A DNA stretch of 64,000 nucleotides from Alistipes senegalensis. Its GTDB lineage: Bacteria; Bacillota; Clostridia; Oscillospirales; Ruminococcaceae. Positions 1 through 8,439 of the stretch are shown here, piece after piece (the stretch's first letter is position 1; every line of letters starts with the position of its first letter). The translations under genes were made by a program, and so were the position numbers. The DNA lies in assembly GCA_023665275.1 (NCBI GenBank), contig JAMPEF010000001.1, forward strand, positions 104,924 through 168,923. Reading direction: 5' to 3'. Below the pieces are notes generated by a model. The model worked only from the letters and a program-made list of their open reading frames with translations. It had not been told where the DNA came from and ran no database searches.

Positions 1-100
1 GTGCTTAATGTTTAACCGCTGACTGTCTCACAGCTAATGACAGTCTCTCTGAAAACGGCGTTACGACATAAAGCCTTCCTCATCACAGATTTTATTTATT
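1..100 (-). ncRNA. T-box riboswitch leader, 5' part only
   Basis: Read on the minus strand, the transcript begins near 99 and shows the T-box stem I hallmarks: a GATGAGGAAGG element near 87-74, then CAGAGAGACTGTC (about 50-38) and GCTGTGAGACAGTC (about 34-21), matching the conserved AGAGAG and GCTGTGA elements. The specifier loop, antiterminator and gene lie beyond the left edge, so the amino acid cannot be read. T-boxes sense uncharged tRNA and usually control an aminoacyl-tRNA synthetase or an amino acid biosynthesis or transport gene. Confidence 0.8.
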
Positions 101-106
101 GAAATA

Positions 107-135
107 ATAATATCACATAATTACGGATTTGTCAA
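107..135 (-). promoter_or_regulatory. Promoter of the T-box transcript
   Basis: TTGACA (130-135) and TATTAT (107-112), with a 17-bp spacer ending in TGA (extended -10). It lies directly after the stop of the nfnB-like gene. Confidence 0.8.
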
Positions 136-151
136 GAGTTATTGAAAAAAT

Positions 152-1537
152 TTATTTATTCTGTATATATTCGTCTATAGCGGCTGCTGCTGTTTTACCC
201 GCACCCATAGCAAGTATTACAGTTGCTGCACCTGTGACGGCATCACCGCCGGCATAAACGCCCTCTTTTGAGGTAAGACCGTTTTCGTCTGCAATGATAC
301 CACCCCATTTCTGAGTATCAAGACCGGCTGTAGTGGATTTTATAAGCGGATTAGGTGAAGTGCCTATGGACATAATAACACTGTCAGTTTCTATTTCAAA
401 GAATGCGTCCGGAACAGGTACAGGCTTTGCACGTCCGGAGGCGTCCGGTTCAGAAAGTCTCTGCTCCTGACAGACTATGCTTTTTACCCAGCCTTTTTCG
501 TCGGCTTTTATTTCAACGGGATTAGTCAGGAACTTGAAAATAATTCCCTCTTCCTTAGCATGTTCGACTTCTTCCGCACGTGCTGGAAGTTCGTTTTCTG
601 TACGTCTGTAGACAACGTATACTTCCGCACCAAGTCTCTTGGCACAGCGTGCGGCGTCCATAGCGACATTGCCACCACCGACGATTACGGCTTTTTTTCC
701 AGCCTGTACGGGTGTTGAGGAATCCTGTTTATAAGCCTTCATTAAATTAATTCTTGTAAGAAATTCATTAGCAGAGTAAACACCGTTGAGGTTTTCGCCC
801 TTTATGTTCATGAAACGTGGCAGACCTGCTCCCGAACCTATGAAAACGCTTTCAAAACCCTCTTCTTCAATAAGTTCATCAGCGGAGATAGTCTTTCCGA
901 TTATTGTATTTGTTTCTATTTTGACACCAAGTTCCTTGAGACCGTCAATTTCTTTCTGTACTATGGATTTAGGAAGTCTGAATTCTGGTATACCATACGA
1001 AAGCACACCACCGGCAACGTGCAGAGCCTCAAATATTGTGACGTCATAACCTTTTTTAGCGAGGTCACTTGCACAGGCAAGCCCTGAAGGTCCTGAACCG
1101 ATTACGGCGACTTTATGTCCGTTTGAAACAGGTTTTTCAACTGGAGTTTCTGCCTGTGAATTATGCCGGTCAGCGACAAATCTTTCAAGGCGACCGATTG
1201 CGACGGGTTCGCCCTTTATACCACGTACACATTTAGCCTCACACTGTGTTTCCTGTGGGCATACTCTACCGCACACAGCCGGAAGAGAACTTGATTCCGT
1301 GATTATTTTATATGCCTCTTCAAAATTTCCCTCTGCAACCTGTGCGATAAATTCCGGAATTTTTATTTTTACCGGACAGCCATTCACACAAGGTTTATTT
1401 TTGCAGTGAAGACATCTTTTTGCTTCATCTATAGCCTGTTCTTCTGTGTAGCCGAGTGCCACTTCTTTAAAGTTTTTGTTTCTTAATTCCGGATTCTGTA
1501 CAGGCATTTCATTTTTTGTCTGTGACATATTAGCCAT
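152..1537 (-). CDS. nfnB: NADPH-dependent ferredoxin-NADP+ oxidoreductase large subunit (NfnB/GltD-like)
   Basis: A 461-residue flavoprotein of the glutamate synthase small-subunit family. The N-terminal region carries cysteine clusters (CLHCKNKPCVNGCPV and CGRVCPQETQC) for [4Fe-4S] centres. They are followed by an FAD-binding GSGPSG motif and an NAD(P)-binding GGGNVAMD motif. Together with the upstream gene it fits NfnAB, the electron-bifurcating NADH-dependent reduced ferredoxin:NADP+ oxidoreductase of anaerobes. Older annotations call it GltA/GltD or SudA, but no large glutamate synthase subunit is nearby, which favours Nfn. The start at 1537 is chosen because AGGGAGG lies 9 bases upstream; a longer frame reaches 1630 but lacks a site. 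It overlaps the stop of nfnA by 8 bases, suggesting translational coupling. Confidence 0.9.
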   Translation of the reverse strand: MANMSQTKNEMPVQNPELRNKNFKEVALGYTEEQAIDEAKRCLHCKNKPCVNGCPVKIKIPEFIAQVAEGNFEEAYKIITESSSLPAVCGRVCPQETQCEAKCVRGIKGEPVAIGRLERFVADRHNSQAETPVEKPVSNGHKVAVIGSGPSGLACASDLAKKGYDVTIFEALHVAGGVLSYGIPEFRLPKSIVQKEIDGLKELGVKIETNTIIGKTISADELIEEEGFESVFIGSGAGLPRFMNIKGENLNGVYSANEFLTRINLMKAYKQDSSTPVQAGKKAVIVGGGNVAMDAARCAKRLGAEVYVVYRRTENELPARAEEVEHAKEEGIIFKFLTNPVEIKADEKGWVKSIVCQEQRLSEPDASGRAKPVPVPDAFFEIETDSVIMSIGTSPNPLIKSTTAGLDTQKWGGIIADENGLTSKEGVYAGGDAVTGAATVILAMGAGKTAAAAIDEYIQNK

Positions 1538-2378
1538 TATTTTCAACCTCCCTGAAAAGATTACAAGTATCTTCATGTATCTTGCGTTCAAAAGGCTTGT
1601 ACATTGCGCCCCTTGCCATAGCTTCATCAAAATCTATAAGATGACCATCAAATTCAGGACCATCAACGCACGCAAATTTAGTCTCTCCGCCGACTGTGAG
1701 ACGACAACCACCGCACATACCCGTACCGTCAATCATAATTGGATTCATTGAAGCAACTGTCGGAATATTATAATTCTTTGTAAGCTGACATACAAACTTC
1801 ATCATAATAAGCGGACCTATTGTTATAACACGGTCATATTTTTCACCACTTTCAATCAGCTTTTTAAGGGCGTCGGTAACAAGACCTTTTTCACCAGCCG
1901 TGCCGTCATCTGACATAAGCACAAACTTTGAACTTACATTCCTGAATTCATCTTCCAGTATAACTAAATCTTTATTTCTGAAACCCACTATGGAATGAAC
2001 TTCTACACCAAGTTCATGGAGTTTCTTTGCTACGGGATATGCAATAGCACAACCCACACCACCGCCGACTACTGCCACTTTATTAAGACCTTCCGTTTCA
2101 GTAGCACGACCTAAAGGACCGGCGAAATCGTGCAGACAGTCGCCGACATTCATGCGGTTGAGTTTTTCTGTGGTAGCTCCTACAATCTGGAATATAATTG
2201 TAACCGTACCTTTTTCACGGTCAAAATCCGCTATTGTAAGCGGAATGCGTTCACCGTTATCATCAGTTCTCAATATAATAAACTGTCCGGGTTCGCATTT
2301 TTTAGCCACTCTCGGAGCGTTTATTTTCATAAGAGTTACAGTAGGATTCAAATTTTTCTTTTCTGAAATTTCAAACAT
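1530..2378 (-). CDS. nfnA: Sulfide/dihydroorotate dehydrogenase-like FAD/NAD-binding protein (NfnA)
   Basis: A 282-residue protein of the ferredoxin reductase fold: an FAD-binding beta barrel at the N-terminus (including RIPLTIADFD), an NAD-binding region with GGGVGCAIAYPVAK, and a C-terminal cysteine set (GMCGGCRLTVGG followed by FACVDGPEFDG) that binds a [2Fe-2S] cluster. Such proteins pair with the GltD-like subunit to form NfnAB, which couples NADH and reduced ferredoxin to NADP+ reduction in the cytoplasm. Start by AAAGGAAA before the ATG at 2378. First gene of a two-gene operon with its own consensus promoter. Confidence 0.9.
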   Translation of the reverse strand: MFEISEKKNLNPTVTLMKINAPRVAKKCEPGQFIILRTDDNGERIPLTIADFDREKGTVTIIFQIVGATTEKLNRMNVGDCLHDFAGPLGRATETEGLNKVAVVGGGVGCAIAYPVAKKLHELGVEVHSIVGFRNKDLVILEDEFRNVSSKFVLMSDDGTAGEKGLVTDALKKLIESGEKYDRVITIGPLIMMKFVCQLTKNYNIPTVASMNPIMIDGTGMCGGCRLTVGGETKFACVDGPEFDGHLIDFDEAMARGAMYKPFERKIHEDTCNLFREVENNG

Positions 2379-2418
2379 AAAAATTTTCCTTTCTTACGGG
2401 CTTTTTTACACTTTTAAA

Positions 2419-2447
2419 ATTATATCATAAAAAATTTTATATGTCAA
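2419..2447 (-). promoter_or_regulatory. Promoter of nfnAB
   Basis: TTGACA (2442-2447) and TATAAT (2419-2424), spacer 17 bp ending in TGA. The -35 begins a few bases past the stop of the upstream LysR gene. Confidence 0.85.
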
Positions 2448-2451
2448 TATA

Positions 2452-3402
2452 TTATCTGTATTCCGTGAAAGCCGTTTCATTGCGGACTTCATAGAATTTG
2501 TTTATAAGTTCAATTTCCATTCCGGAAAGTTTATGTCCGCCGGAATAGATAAGCAAATCTATGAAATGATTATCACGGAAAGTACATTTTCTTTGTACAA
2601 GGTTATATTTTCCGCAAAGACTTTCCGGTACAGGTGAATCAAGCATAAACGACTGTGGAACTGTCAGCAGGAAATCAAGCGCACTTCCACGGTCATACAG
2701 ACATAGTTTTCTGTATGGTATGCCAGCTGGACGGTTTTCAGAAAAAAGCCTTTCAACCGCTCCCGGAACGTATGGTATAGCATCATCACCCTGAGTTAGC
2801 TCTATATAATTGCATGAAAGGTCAGAATATGAAATACTTTCCTTTTTAGCCTCAGGGTGTTCGGCTGACATGACTGCTAACATCTCAAATTCACGGAGGA
2901 GCTGGTTTTTTATGCCTTTTTCTTCAAGGAAATCAATAAAATATTTTTCGTGTGACGCATTGAAGCGTATTATACCAAAATCATAGCCGTTTTCACGGAC
3001 GTTTTCTATTGTACGGAGGGAATTTGTTTCACAGAAATATACTTCCATATCTTCAGGGATTTTTGCAGCGGCGATATATTCAGAAAAAGCCTTTGAAACA
3101 TAACTGGTTCTTGGTACAGATATACGGAGATTTGTATTTCTTAATTTTTCCGGAGAGTGTATAGCCTCCATGTTGTTAATCTGTATAAGAACCTGTTTGG
3201 CATAGCCAAGAAATTTCAAGCCCTGTTCTGTAGGGATTACGCCCTTTGATGTGCGTCGGAAAATAGTTATTCCAAGTGTGCTTTCAAGTTCTTTTATAGC
3301 CTTGCTTAAGTTCGGCTGTGCCATGTAGAGATTTTCTGCTGCCTGTGTGATAGAGCGTGTTTTTTCAATTTCAACTGCATATCTGAAATGAAGTGTATTC
3401 AC
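2452..3402 (-). CDS. LysR-family transcriptional regulator
   Basis: A 316-residue protein. Residues 1-60 form the winged helix-turn-helix typical of LysR regulators (SITQAAENLYMAQPNLSKAI followed by LESTLGITIFRR). The remainder is a periplasmic-binding-protein-like effector domain. The start is GTG at 3402, with AAGGAGG 6 bases upstream. It is the last gene of the leftward operon that begins at 8276; no separate promoter is visible in the 30 bp before it. A 21-bp perfect palindrome sits just before its ribosome binding site. It is adjacent to nfnAB but on the same strand, so the usual divergent target arrangement is absent and the regulated gene is unknown. Confidence 0.9.
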   Translation of the reverse strand: MNTLHFRYAVEIEKTRSITQAAENLYMAQPNLSKAIKELESTLGITIFRRTSKGVIPTEQGLKFLGYAKQVLIQINNMEAIHSPEKLRNTNLRISVPRTSYVSKAFSEYIAAAKIPEDMEVYFCETNSLRTIENVRENGYDFGIIRFNASHEKYFIDFLEEKGIKNQLLREFEMLAVMSAEHPEAKKESISYSDLSCNYIELTQGDDAIPYVPGAVERLFSENRPAGIPYRKLCLYDRGSALDFLLTVPQSFMLDSPVPESLCGKYNLVQRKCTFRDNHFIDLLIYSGGHKLSGMEIELINKFYEVRNETAFTEYR

Positions 3403-3415
3403 TTTTTACCTCCTT

Positions 3416-3436
3416 ATAATTATTTGAAATAATTAT
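3416..3436. repeat. Perfect palindrome overlapping the acetyltransferase stop
   Basis: ATAATTATTT, one G, then AAATAATTAT: 10-base arms around a single base. In minus-strand RNA it forms a hairpin that abuts the AAGGAGG of the LysR gene. It could be an operator of the LysR protein or an RNA element limiting its translation. Confidence 0.55.
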
Positions 3437-4089
3437 TTTTTTACTTCCTCCACAGAATAGTGACGTACTTTTTTCTTTACGGGTTCTTCCGGAACGGGTT
3501 CAGGCTTTTCAGGTTCAGGGGGTATGAAATCACTTTCCGGAATATCTTTCACGGGCTTGCATGGATTTCCGACGGCAACAACACCCGACGGAATATCTTT
3601 AGTCACGACGCTACCGCCACCGATAACGACGTTATCGCCTATGGTCACACCTGGCATGACACAGACATTTCCACCAATCCATACATTACTTCCAACCTTG
3701 ATGGGCTTTGCGTATTCAAGACCGGCATTACGTGCCTTATAGTCAAGCGGGTGACCAGCCGTATAAAATCCACAGTTTGGACCTATAAAGACGTTATCCC
3801 CAAAAATTACCTCTGCACAGTCGAGGATTACAAGATTGTGATTTGAATAAAAATTATCTCCGATTATTATATTATAGCCGTAATCACAGAAAAAATTAGC
3901 TTCAATCCACGTATTTTCGCCTTTTAATGCAAGCAGTCTGCTGAGTAAACGCTCTTTTTTCTGAAAATCATTGTAGGTAGCGGAGTTGTATTCCGCACAT
4001 AATTTTTTAGCGTTTATTCTTTCGGCGACAAGTTCCTTGTCGTTGCCATTATAGAGTTCACCGGCTTGTTGTTTTTCCTTTTCGGTCAT
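3433..4089 (-). CDS. Sugar O-acetyltransferase, maltose/galactoside type, with Pro-rich tail
   Basis: A 218-residue left-handed beta-helix acetyltransferase. The N-terminal helical segment (EKEKQQAGELYNGND) is typical of the maltose O-acetyltransferase/nodulation L family. It is followed by hexapeptide repeats (IIIGDNFYSNHN, VIFGDNVFIGPN, VMPGVTIGDNVVIGGGSVVTKDI) and the catalytic histidine in GFYTAGHPLD. It would transfer acetyl from acetyl-CoA to a sugar hydroxyl. Family members are usually about 185 residues; this one adds about 35 residues rich in Pro, Glu and Lys. RBS AAGGAG before 4089. It lies 12 bases after ddl, so it is probably in the same operon. Confidence 0.88.
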   Translation of the reverse strand: MTEKEKQQAGELYNGNDKELVAERINAKKLCAEYNSATYNDFQKKERLLSRLLALKGENTWIEANFFCDYGYNIIIGDNFYSNHNLVILDCAEVIFGDNVFIGPNCGFYTAGHPLDYKARNAGLEYAKPIKVGSNVWIGGNVCVMPGVTIGDNVVIGGGSVVTKDIPSGVVAVGNPCKPVKDIPESDFIPPEPEKPEPVPEEPVKKKVRHYSVEEVKK

Positions 4090-4101
4090 ATGGATTCTCC
4101 T

Positions 4102-5292
4102 TTACATTTTACTGCCTTTGCTTCCCTTTGCTCCGAAACTTCCACCATTAGCAAGAATATTTGTATCAAACGAATAGTTTATTTTTTCACCCATTCTGTA
4201 GCGTTTAAGTGAAAGCTGTATCAGCTTTTCGAGGAGTTCAGGATATTTGACCCCTTTAGGTTGCCACAGATAGAATGCAAGCGAACCAGGGATAGTATTT
4301 ATTTCGTTTATGTATACTTTGTTATCATTCATATCAATCATGAAGTCTATACGTGTAACGCCGTTACAGCCGAGATAACGGAAAGCCTCTACAGCAGTTT
4401 TTCTTATAAATTCTTCCTGTTCCGGAGTGATGTCAGCCGGAATTTTTCTTGTAAGACTTGCCATGCCTTTACTACCCTTACTGCCATTTAAATACTTTTG
4501 TCCATAGCTTAGAATATCATCATTACTTGCCTGTATGGGTTCTTCACAAACGGAGGCTTCAGCTGATTCACTGTCGCCGACTACTGAGCAGTTTATCTCC
4601 TTGAGATTTACTACAGCAGGTTCTACTAAAATTCTGTCGGAAAAATCAAAAGCATTTTCCATTGATTTTATAAGACCGTCTCTGTCATTGGCTTTAGAAA
4701 TGCCCACGCTTGAACCTAAATTTATTGGTTTTACGATAACCGGATAGTCAAATTTCTTTTCTACCTTGTCGGCACATTGTTCGATTTTATCAATTTCAAA
4801 TGACGAAAAACGACAGCAGTCAAGAACAGGAAATCCAGCGTCTTTAAGTAAAATTTTCATAACGAATTTATCCATACCAACAGCCGAGGCGAGAACGTCA
4901 CAGCCCACGTATGGAATGTCAAGTGTCTGTAAATAACCCTGTAAAGCACCGTCTTCAACGTTAGTACCGTGTACTATCGGGAATGCTATGTCAACATCTG
5001 AAATCAGATTAGAACCGAATTTCTTCATTTTCTGTCGGATAAGCTGGACTTTACCCTCACTTCTCACGAAAACACAGGCGGTACATTCTTTAAGCATTTC
5101 CGGAATATTCTTGTATGAATTTATATCAAAAAGCTTTTCACCTGTCCAGAACTCGTTTTGTTTTGTCATGTAGACCGGAATTATATTATATTTTTCCTTG
5201 TTAATGCTTGTCATAGCCTGCACGGCTGAAATGACAGATACTTCATGTTCGACGCTTTTTCCGCCGAAAAGTACAGCAAGATTGATTTTCAT
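4102..5292 (-). CDS. ddl: D-alanine--D-alanine ligase
   Basis: A 396-residue ATP-grasp ligase making the D-Ala-D-Ala dipeptide for peptidoglycan. Visible motifs are LFGGKSVEHEVSVISA at the N-terminus, VIVKPINLGSSVGI for ATP binding, and VTRIDFMID plus INEINTIPGS for the metal-binding end. The omega-loop region reads SYGQKYLNG, so the tyrosine/lysine pattern suits D-Ala rather than D-lactate ligases, but this is only inferred. The start at 5292 has AAGGAGT upstream; a longer open frame to 5385 runs into the preceding gene. Two short Gly-Ser-Lys repeats (NGSKGSKG internally and AKGSKGSK at the C-terminus) are unusual. It follows the MurF-like gene by 28 bases, coupling synthesis of the dipeptide to its use. 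Confidence 0.93.
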   Translation of the reverse strand: MKINLAVLFGGKSVEHEVSVISAVQAMTSINKEKYNIIPVYMTKQNEFWTGEKLFDINSYKNIPEMLKECTACVFVRSEGKVQLIRQKMKKFGSNLISDVDIAFPIVHGTNVEDGALQGYLQTLDIPYVGCDVLASAVGMDKFVMKILLKDAGFPVLDCCRFSSFEIDKIEQCADKVEKKFDYPVIVKPINLGSSVGISKANDRDGLIKSMENAFDFSDRILVEPAVVNLKEINCSVVGDSESAEASVCEEPIQASNDDILSYGQKYLNGSKGSKGMASLTRKIPADITPEQEEFIRKTAVEAFRYLGCNGVTRIDFMIDMNDNKVYINEINTIPGSLAFYLWQPKGVKYPELLEKLIQLSLKRYRMGEKINYSFDTNILANGGSFGAKGSKGSKM

Positions 5293-5320
5293 AATAAAAA
5301 TTACTCCTTTTATATAAAAA

Positions 5321-6925
5321 TTAATAATTGTCGGGTAAATCGTTTTCAAGAAGAACGATTTTTTTCTTGTCGGTCTTGTATTCATTGACTTTAGCTATGG
5401 CTTCATTGAGACCGTCCGCCACATAGACGTTATCCATATTATAGCCAGTGGACTTTATACCGTTGTATATAGGTATAGTCTGATTTTTTCCGACGAGAAT
5501 AATATAGTCACAAGCCTTTGTAGCTTCCACACCGAACTCAAAATTAAGCTCTTCCTGTTTTGCACCTAATTCAACCATACCTGGTGTGACAAGTATTCTG
5601 CACGCATCGAAAAGACCAAGTACATTAAGTGCCGCACGACAGCCGTTAGGATTGGAGTTGTAGGCGTCGTCAATGTACGTAAGATTTCCGCCTTTATCAA
5701 GCAATTGCAATCTGTGCGGAACAGGGGATATTTTTCTGACCGGAAGTATTAACTTTTCCATTGGTACGCCTATACCGTGACAGTATGCAATAGCTCCTAA
5801 GACGTTCTGTACATTGTGTTCACCAAGTAATTTCATAGTAAAGCGACAGCTTTTACCGGACGGCGTTGTGACAGTAAATTCCGTTCCCCTGTCCGATACG
5901 GAAATGTCACACGCACGATAATCATTATGTTCTTTAAGTCCGTAAAGAAACACATTTTTATATTGTGCAGCTTTTTTCATTATTAAATCGTTGTCGCCGT
6001 TGAGATAGATTTTGCCACCGACTGATTGTACACTGTCGGCAAGTTCAAACTTTGTATTTAAGATGTTATCGATTGAACCGAAAGTCTCTAAATGCTGTTC
6101 GCCGACAGATGTAATAATAGCGTCGTGAGGGTGGGCGATTTCACAGAGTTCCTTGATTTCGTGTACACGTCTTGCACCCATTTCACATATGAAATATTCG
6201 TGTGTGGGTTTGAGGTGCTGACGTACTGTTATAGTCACGCCCATAGGTGTATTGAAACTTTCCGGAGTTTTGAGTGTGTTATACTGTGAACTCAATAACT
6301 CACTTAAATAAAATTTCATGCTTGTTTTGCCGTAACTTCCCGTAATTCCTATTTTGTGGAGGTCGGGCATTTCGGAGAGTATACGCTTAGCGTCGTTGAT
6401 GTACCAGTGTTGTATATATGTTTCAATGGGTTTGTTTATAAGGTTTGACAACGGCACAAGTATGGGAGTAAGCCATACTACAGTATTCATGATAAAATGC
6501 GGCGTATATATTACAAACGGAATATATTTATCTGCACCTACTTTGCCCTCTTTTGCAAGCAGAAAAGCCCATACAAAGCATACTGCAACTATTATGAAAA
6601 AAGTAGTCATCATTCGTTTAACACGTGCCGTATATTTGAGTGGCTTTTTGAATTTTTTTGAAGGCTTATTCAGCAGAGCAATTATTATATAAGCTATGCA
6701 GAATACCGGCAGAAAATAAGTCCATGCATCAAAAGCAAAGGGCAGACCGCCGGACAGTAACATAATTGCGGGAAAAATATATCTCTTAAAATTCTTTTTC
6801 ATCCACCACGAATGTTCAGGGGTTTTGTAGCCGTTAAGCTGTAGCATATGGAACTCTCTTAAACTGAAAAAGATAATTCCGACAAGTGCCACGACGGCAT
6901 ATATGCAGAAAAATATAGTATACAT
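5321..6925 (-). CDS. Membrane-anchored MurF-like Mur ligase
   Basis: A 534-residue protein in two parts. Residues 1-190 contain about four or five hydrophobic segments and take the place of the usual MurF substrate-binding N-terminal domain. From 190 on there is a Mur ligase central domain with the P-loop GSYGKTS (196-202), the ICEMGARR motif, TSVGEQHLETF, and a C-terminal domain with DDAYNSNPNG. It would add D-Ala-D-Ala (made by the next gene, Ddl) to the peptidoglycan tripeptide precursor, or act on a related substrate, at the inner membrane face. Its ATG overlaps the TAA of the preceding gene by one base, implying coupling. True MurF function is probable but not certain because the N-domain is replaced. 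Confidence 0.85.
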   Translation of the reverse strand: MYTIFFCIYAVVALVGIIFFSLREFHMLQLNGYKTPEHSWWMKKNFKRYIFPAIMLLSGGLPFAFDAWTYFLPVFCIAYIIIALLNKPSKKFKKPLKYTARVKRMMTTFFIIVAVCFVWAFLLAKEGKVGADKYIPFVIYTPHFIMNTVVWLTPILVPLSNLINKPIETYIQHWYINDAKRILSEMPDLHKIGITGSYGKTSMKFYLSELLSSQYNTLKTPESFNTPMGVTITVRQHLKPTHEYFICEMGARRVHEIKELCEIAHPHDAIITSVGEQHLETFGSIDNILNTKFELADSVQSVGGKIYLNGDNDLIMKKAAQYKNVFLYGLKEHNDYRACDISVSDRGTEFTVTTPSGKSCRFTMKLLGEHNVQNVLGAIAYCHGIGVPMEKLILPVRKISPVPHRLQLLDKGGNLTYIDDAYNSNPNGCRAALNVLGLFDACRILVTPGMVELGAKQEELNFEFGVEATKACDYIILVGKNQTIPIYNGIKSTGYNMDNVYVADGLNEAIAKVNEYKTDKKKIVLLENDLPDNY

Positions 6926-7497
6926 TAAGTAATCTCCTTATATTTTTTAGAAAAGGGTTTGTTGAGTATGTCAGAAAGACAGACAAGCAATGGTGTTAAA
7001 TACAATGCGAAATTTACTATCATAAACGGTATGATGCTACAAAACCAATACGATATTAAATCCATACCGCATTTGCACCGTATTTCGTCGCAACTCCAAA
7101 AAAAGCTGATTCTGAATATTATGACAGTCAGAATAAAGAAAATAATCATTATTCTTTTTGTATGCATATCAATTTTAAGCAGTTTCCGGAAAGGTCTGTT
7201 TAAAAGTGCTATAATAATATTGCATATCAGAAATAATAAACTTAATTCGTTATGCCAGTAAATTTCATCATATCTTGTTGCAAGCATGATAATCTGTCCC
7301 GCACAAAGTACAGACGGAAAAATATATTTTCTGTAATTTTTTGGTACTTGCCGGACGTATCCGGAAATTTTATAATCACATTCCTGAAAAATATATAATT
7401 CTCTCTTTAAATATGAAACTATTCCAAGAAACGTTATAAATGCGTATATGCAGAAAATTGTTACACCTGCTATAAATTCTTGTTTTTCCAGTGACAT
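6925..7497 (-). CDS. Small membrane protein homologous to the MurF-like membrane domain
   Basis: A 190-residue protein with several hydrophobic segments that aligns along its whole length with residues 1-170 of the MurF-like protein encoded next. Shared stretches are FCIYAFITFLGI versus FCIYAVVALVGI, KNYRKYIFP versus KNFKRYIFP, CNIIIALLNRP versus AYIIIALLNKP, and YLTPLLVCLSDILNKP versus WLTPILVPLSNLINKP. It ends where the ligase domain would begin. It therefore looks like a tandem duplication that kept only the membrane part. Function is unknown; a partner or membrane assembly factor for the ligase is a reasonable guess. Translational coupling on both sides. Confidence 0.8.
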   Translation of the reverse strand: MSLEKQEFIAGVTIFCIYAFITFLGIVSYLKRELYIFQECDYKISGYVRQVPKNYRKYIFPSVLCAGQIIMLATRYDEIYWHNELSLLFLICNIIIALLNRPFRKLLKIDMHTKRIMIIFFILTVIIFRISFFWSCDEIRCKCGMDLISYWFCSIIPFMIVNFALYLTPLLVCLSDILNKPFSKKYKEIT

Positions 7498-7502
7498 TTT
7501 GT

Positions 7503-8276
7503 TTATTCCTCAATTTTCATGAAAGAACACATTACACGGTTAAAAGTGAACTGCTGTTCAAGGAATGAATAATGTCCGGCATTTTCCAGCTTGACAAGTC
7601 CGGAATCTTTAATTAATTTTTCCATTTTTTCGCCGTCCGAAAGTGGTGTAGCAGTATCATTCACGCCCCATACAAGTAGTGTAGGACACTTTATATTAGG
7701 AATTAACGGTTCTAAATCTTCATTTACGACTTTTACAAGAACCTGTCTCATTAACGGTGAGGCAGCAGCATAATCGGCACTACCCATTTTCTTACGGAAG
7801 TTTTCCAGTGCGTCGGGAGCTATTTTCTGTACAAGTCCGGTTGACAGTACAGCTTTTCCGAATTTGTAGTAATAAGTCCGGAAACTCTTTTTATTTGATT
7901 TAGGTGGCATAATTCCGGCACTGTCGACAAGTATAACCTTGCTTATTTTAAATGACAGATTTTCACGGCTGTTCAGCTTTATAATTACACGTCCGCCGAA
8001 AGAGTGTCCTAAAAACATTATTTCTCTGTTATTGTAATCCTTAAGGAAATCAATTACAAAGTCCACATAATCATCTACACACCATGCGGACGGCGGTTCC
8101 TGACTCTCACCGAAACCGGGCATATCCATAGCCACAACGGTATATTTTTTTGAAAGTAAATCAATAAGGTTAGCGAAAAGTTTTATATTACTTCCCCAGC
8201 CGTGCAGAAGTACTATTAAATCACCAGAGCCTTTCTGTTCGTAATTTATCTTGATATTGTTTACTGTTTTGTACAT
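7503..8276 (-). CDS. Alpha/beta hydrolase
   Basis: A 257-residue cytoplasmic alpha/beta hydrolase. The oxyanion region is LLHGWGSN, the nucleophile elbow is GHSFGG (Ser92), the acid is the Asp of WGVNDTATP, and the base is the His of AGHYSF near the C-terminus. The complete triad suggests an active esterase, thioesterase or peptidase-like enzyme; the substrate cannot be told. It is the first gene of the operon leading to the MurF-like ligase and Ddl, so a cell-wall or cell-envelope substrate is possible. RBS TGGAGAT; 5 bases separate it from the next gene. Confidence 0.88.
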   Translation of the reverse strand: MYKTVNNIKINYEQKGSGDLIVLLHGWGSNIKLFANLIDLLSKKYTVVAMDMPGFGESQEPPSAWCVDDYVDFVIDFLKDYNNREIMFLGHSFGGRVIIKLNSRENLSFKISKVILVDSAGIMPPKSNKKSFRTYYYKFGKAVLSTGLVQKIAPDALENFRKKMGSADYAAASPLMRQVLVKVVNEDLEPLIPNIKCPTLLVWGVNDTATPLSDGEKMEKLIKDSGLVKLENAGHYSFLEQQFTFNRVMCSFMKIEE

Positions 8277-8353
8277 TATTTATCTCCAGAAAGTTTATTT
8301 TAAGGCATTTATACTTTATACGCAGAAATGCCCGTCAATATGCTGACAGATTA

Positions 8354-8382
8354 ATTATATCATGCATGGAATTTAATGTCAA
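8354..8382 (-). promoter_or_regulatory. Promoter of the hydrolase-murF-ddl operon
   Basis: TTGACA (8377-8382), 17-bp spacer ending TGA, TATAAT (8354-8359). Confidence 0.85.
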
Positions 8383-8439
8383 TCAACAATGATACAGAAA
8401 ATATCTTGTTTTTGACGCTGAATATGTGGAAATTTCCTG

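Noticed and set aside
1476..1751. Open frame of 91 codons on the plus strand, and the many similar frames opposite real genes
   Set aside because: They are antisense to well-identified genes, lack ribosome binding sites and recognisable domains.
152..2378. Glutamate synthase small subunit
   Set aside because: No large subunit is near, and the adjacent FAD/NAD/[2Fe-2S] protein makes NfnAB the better reading.
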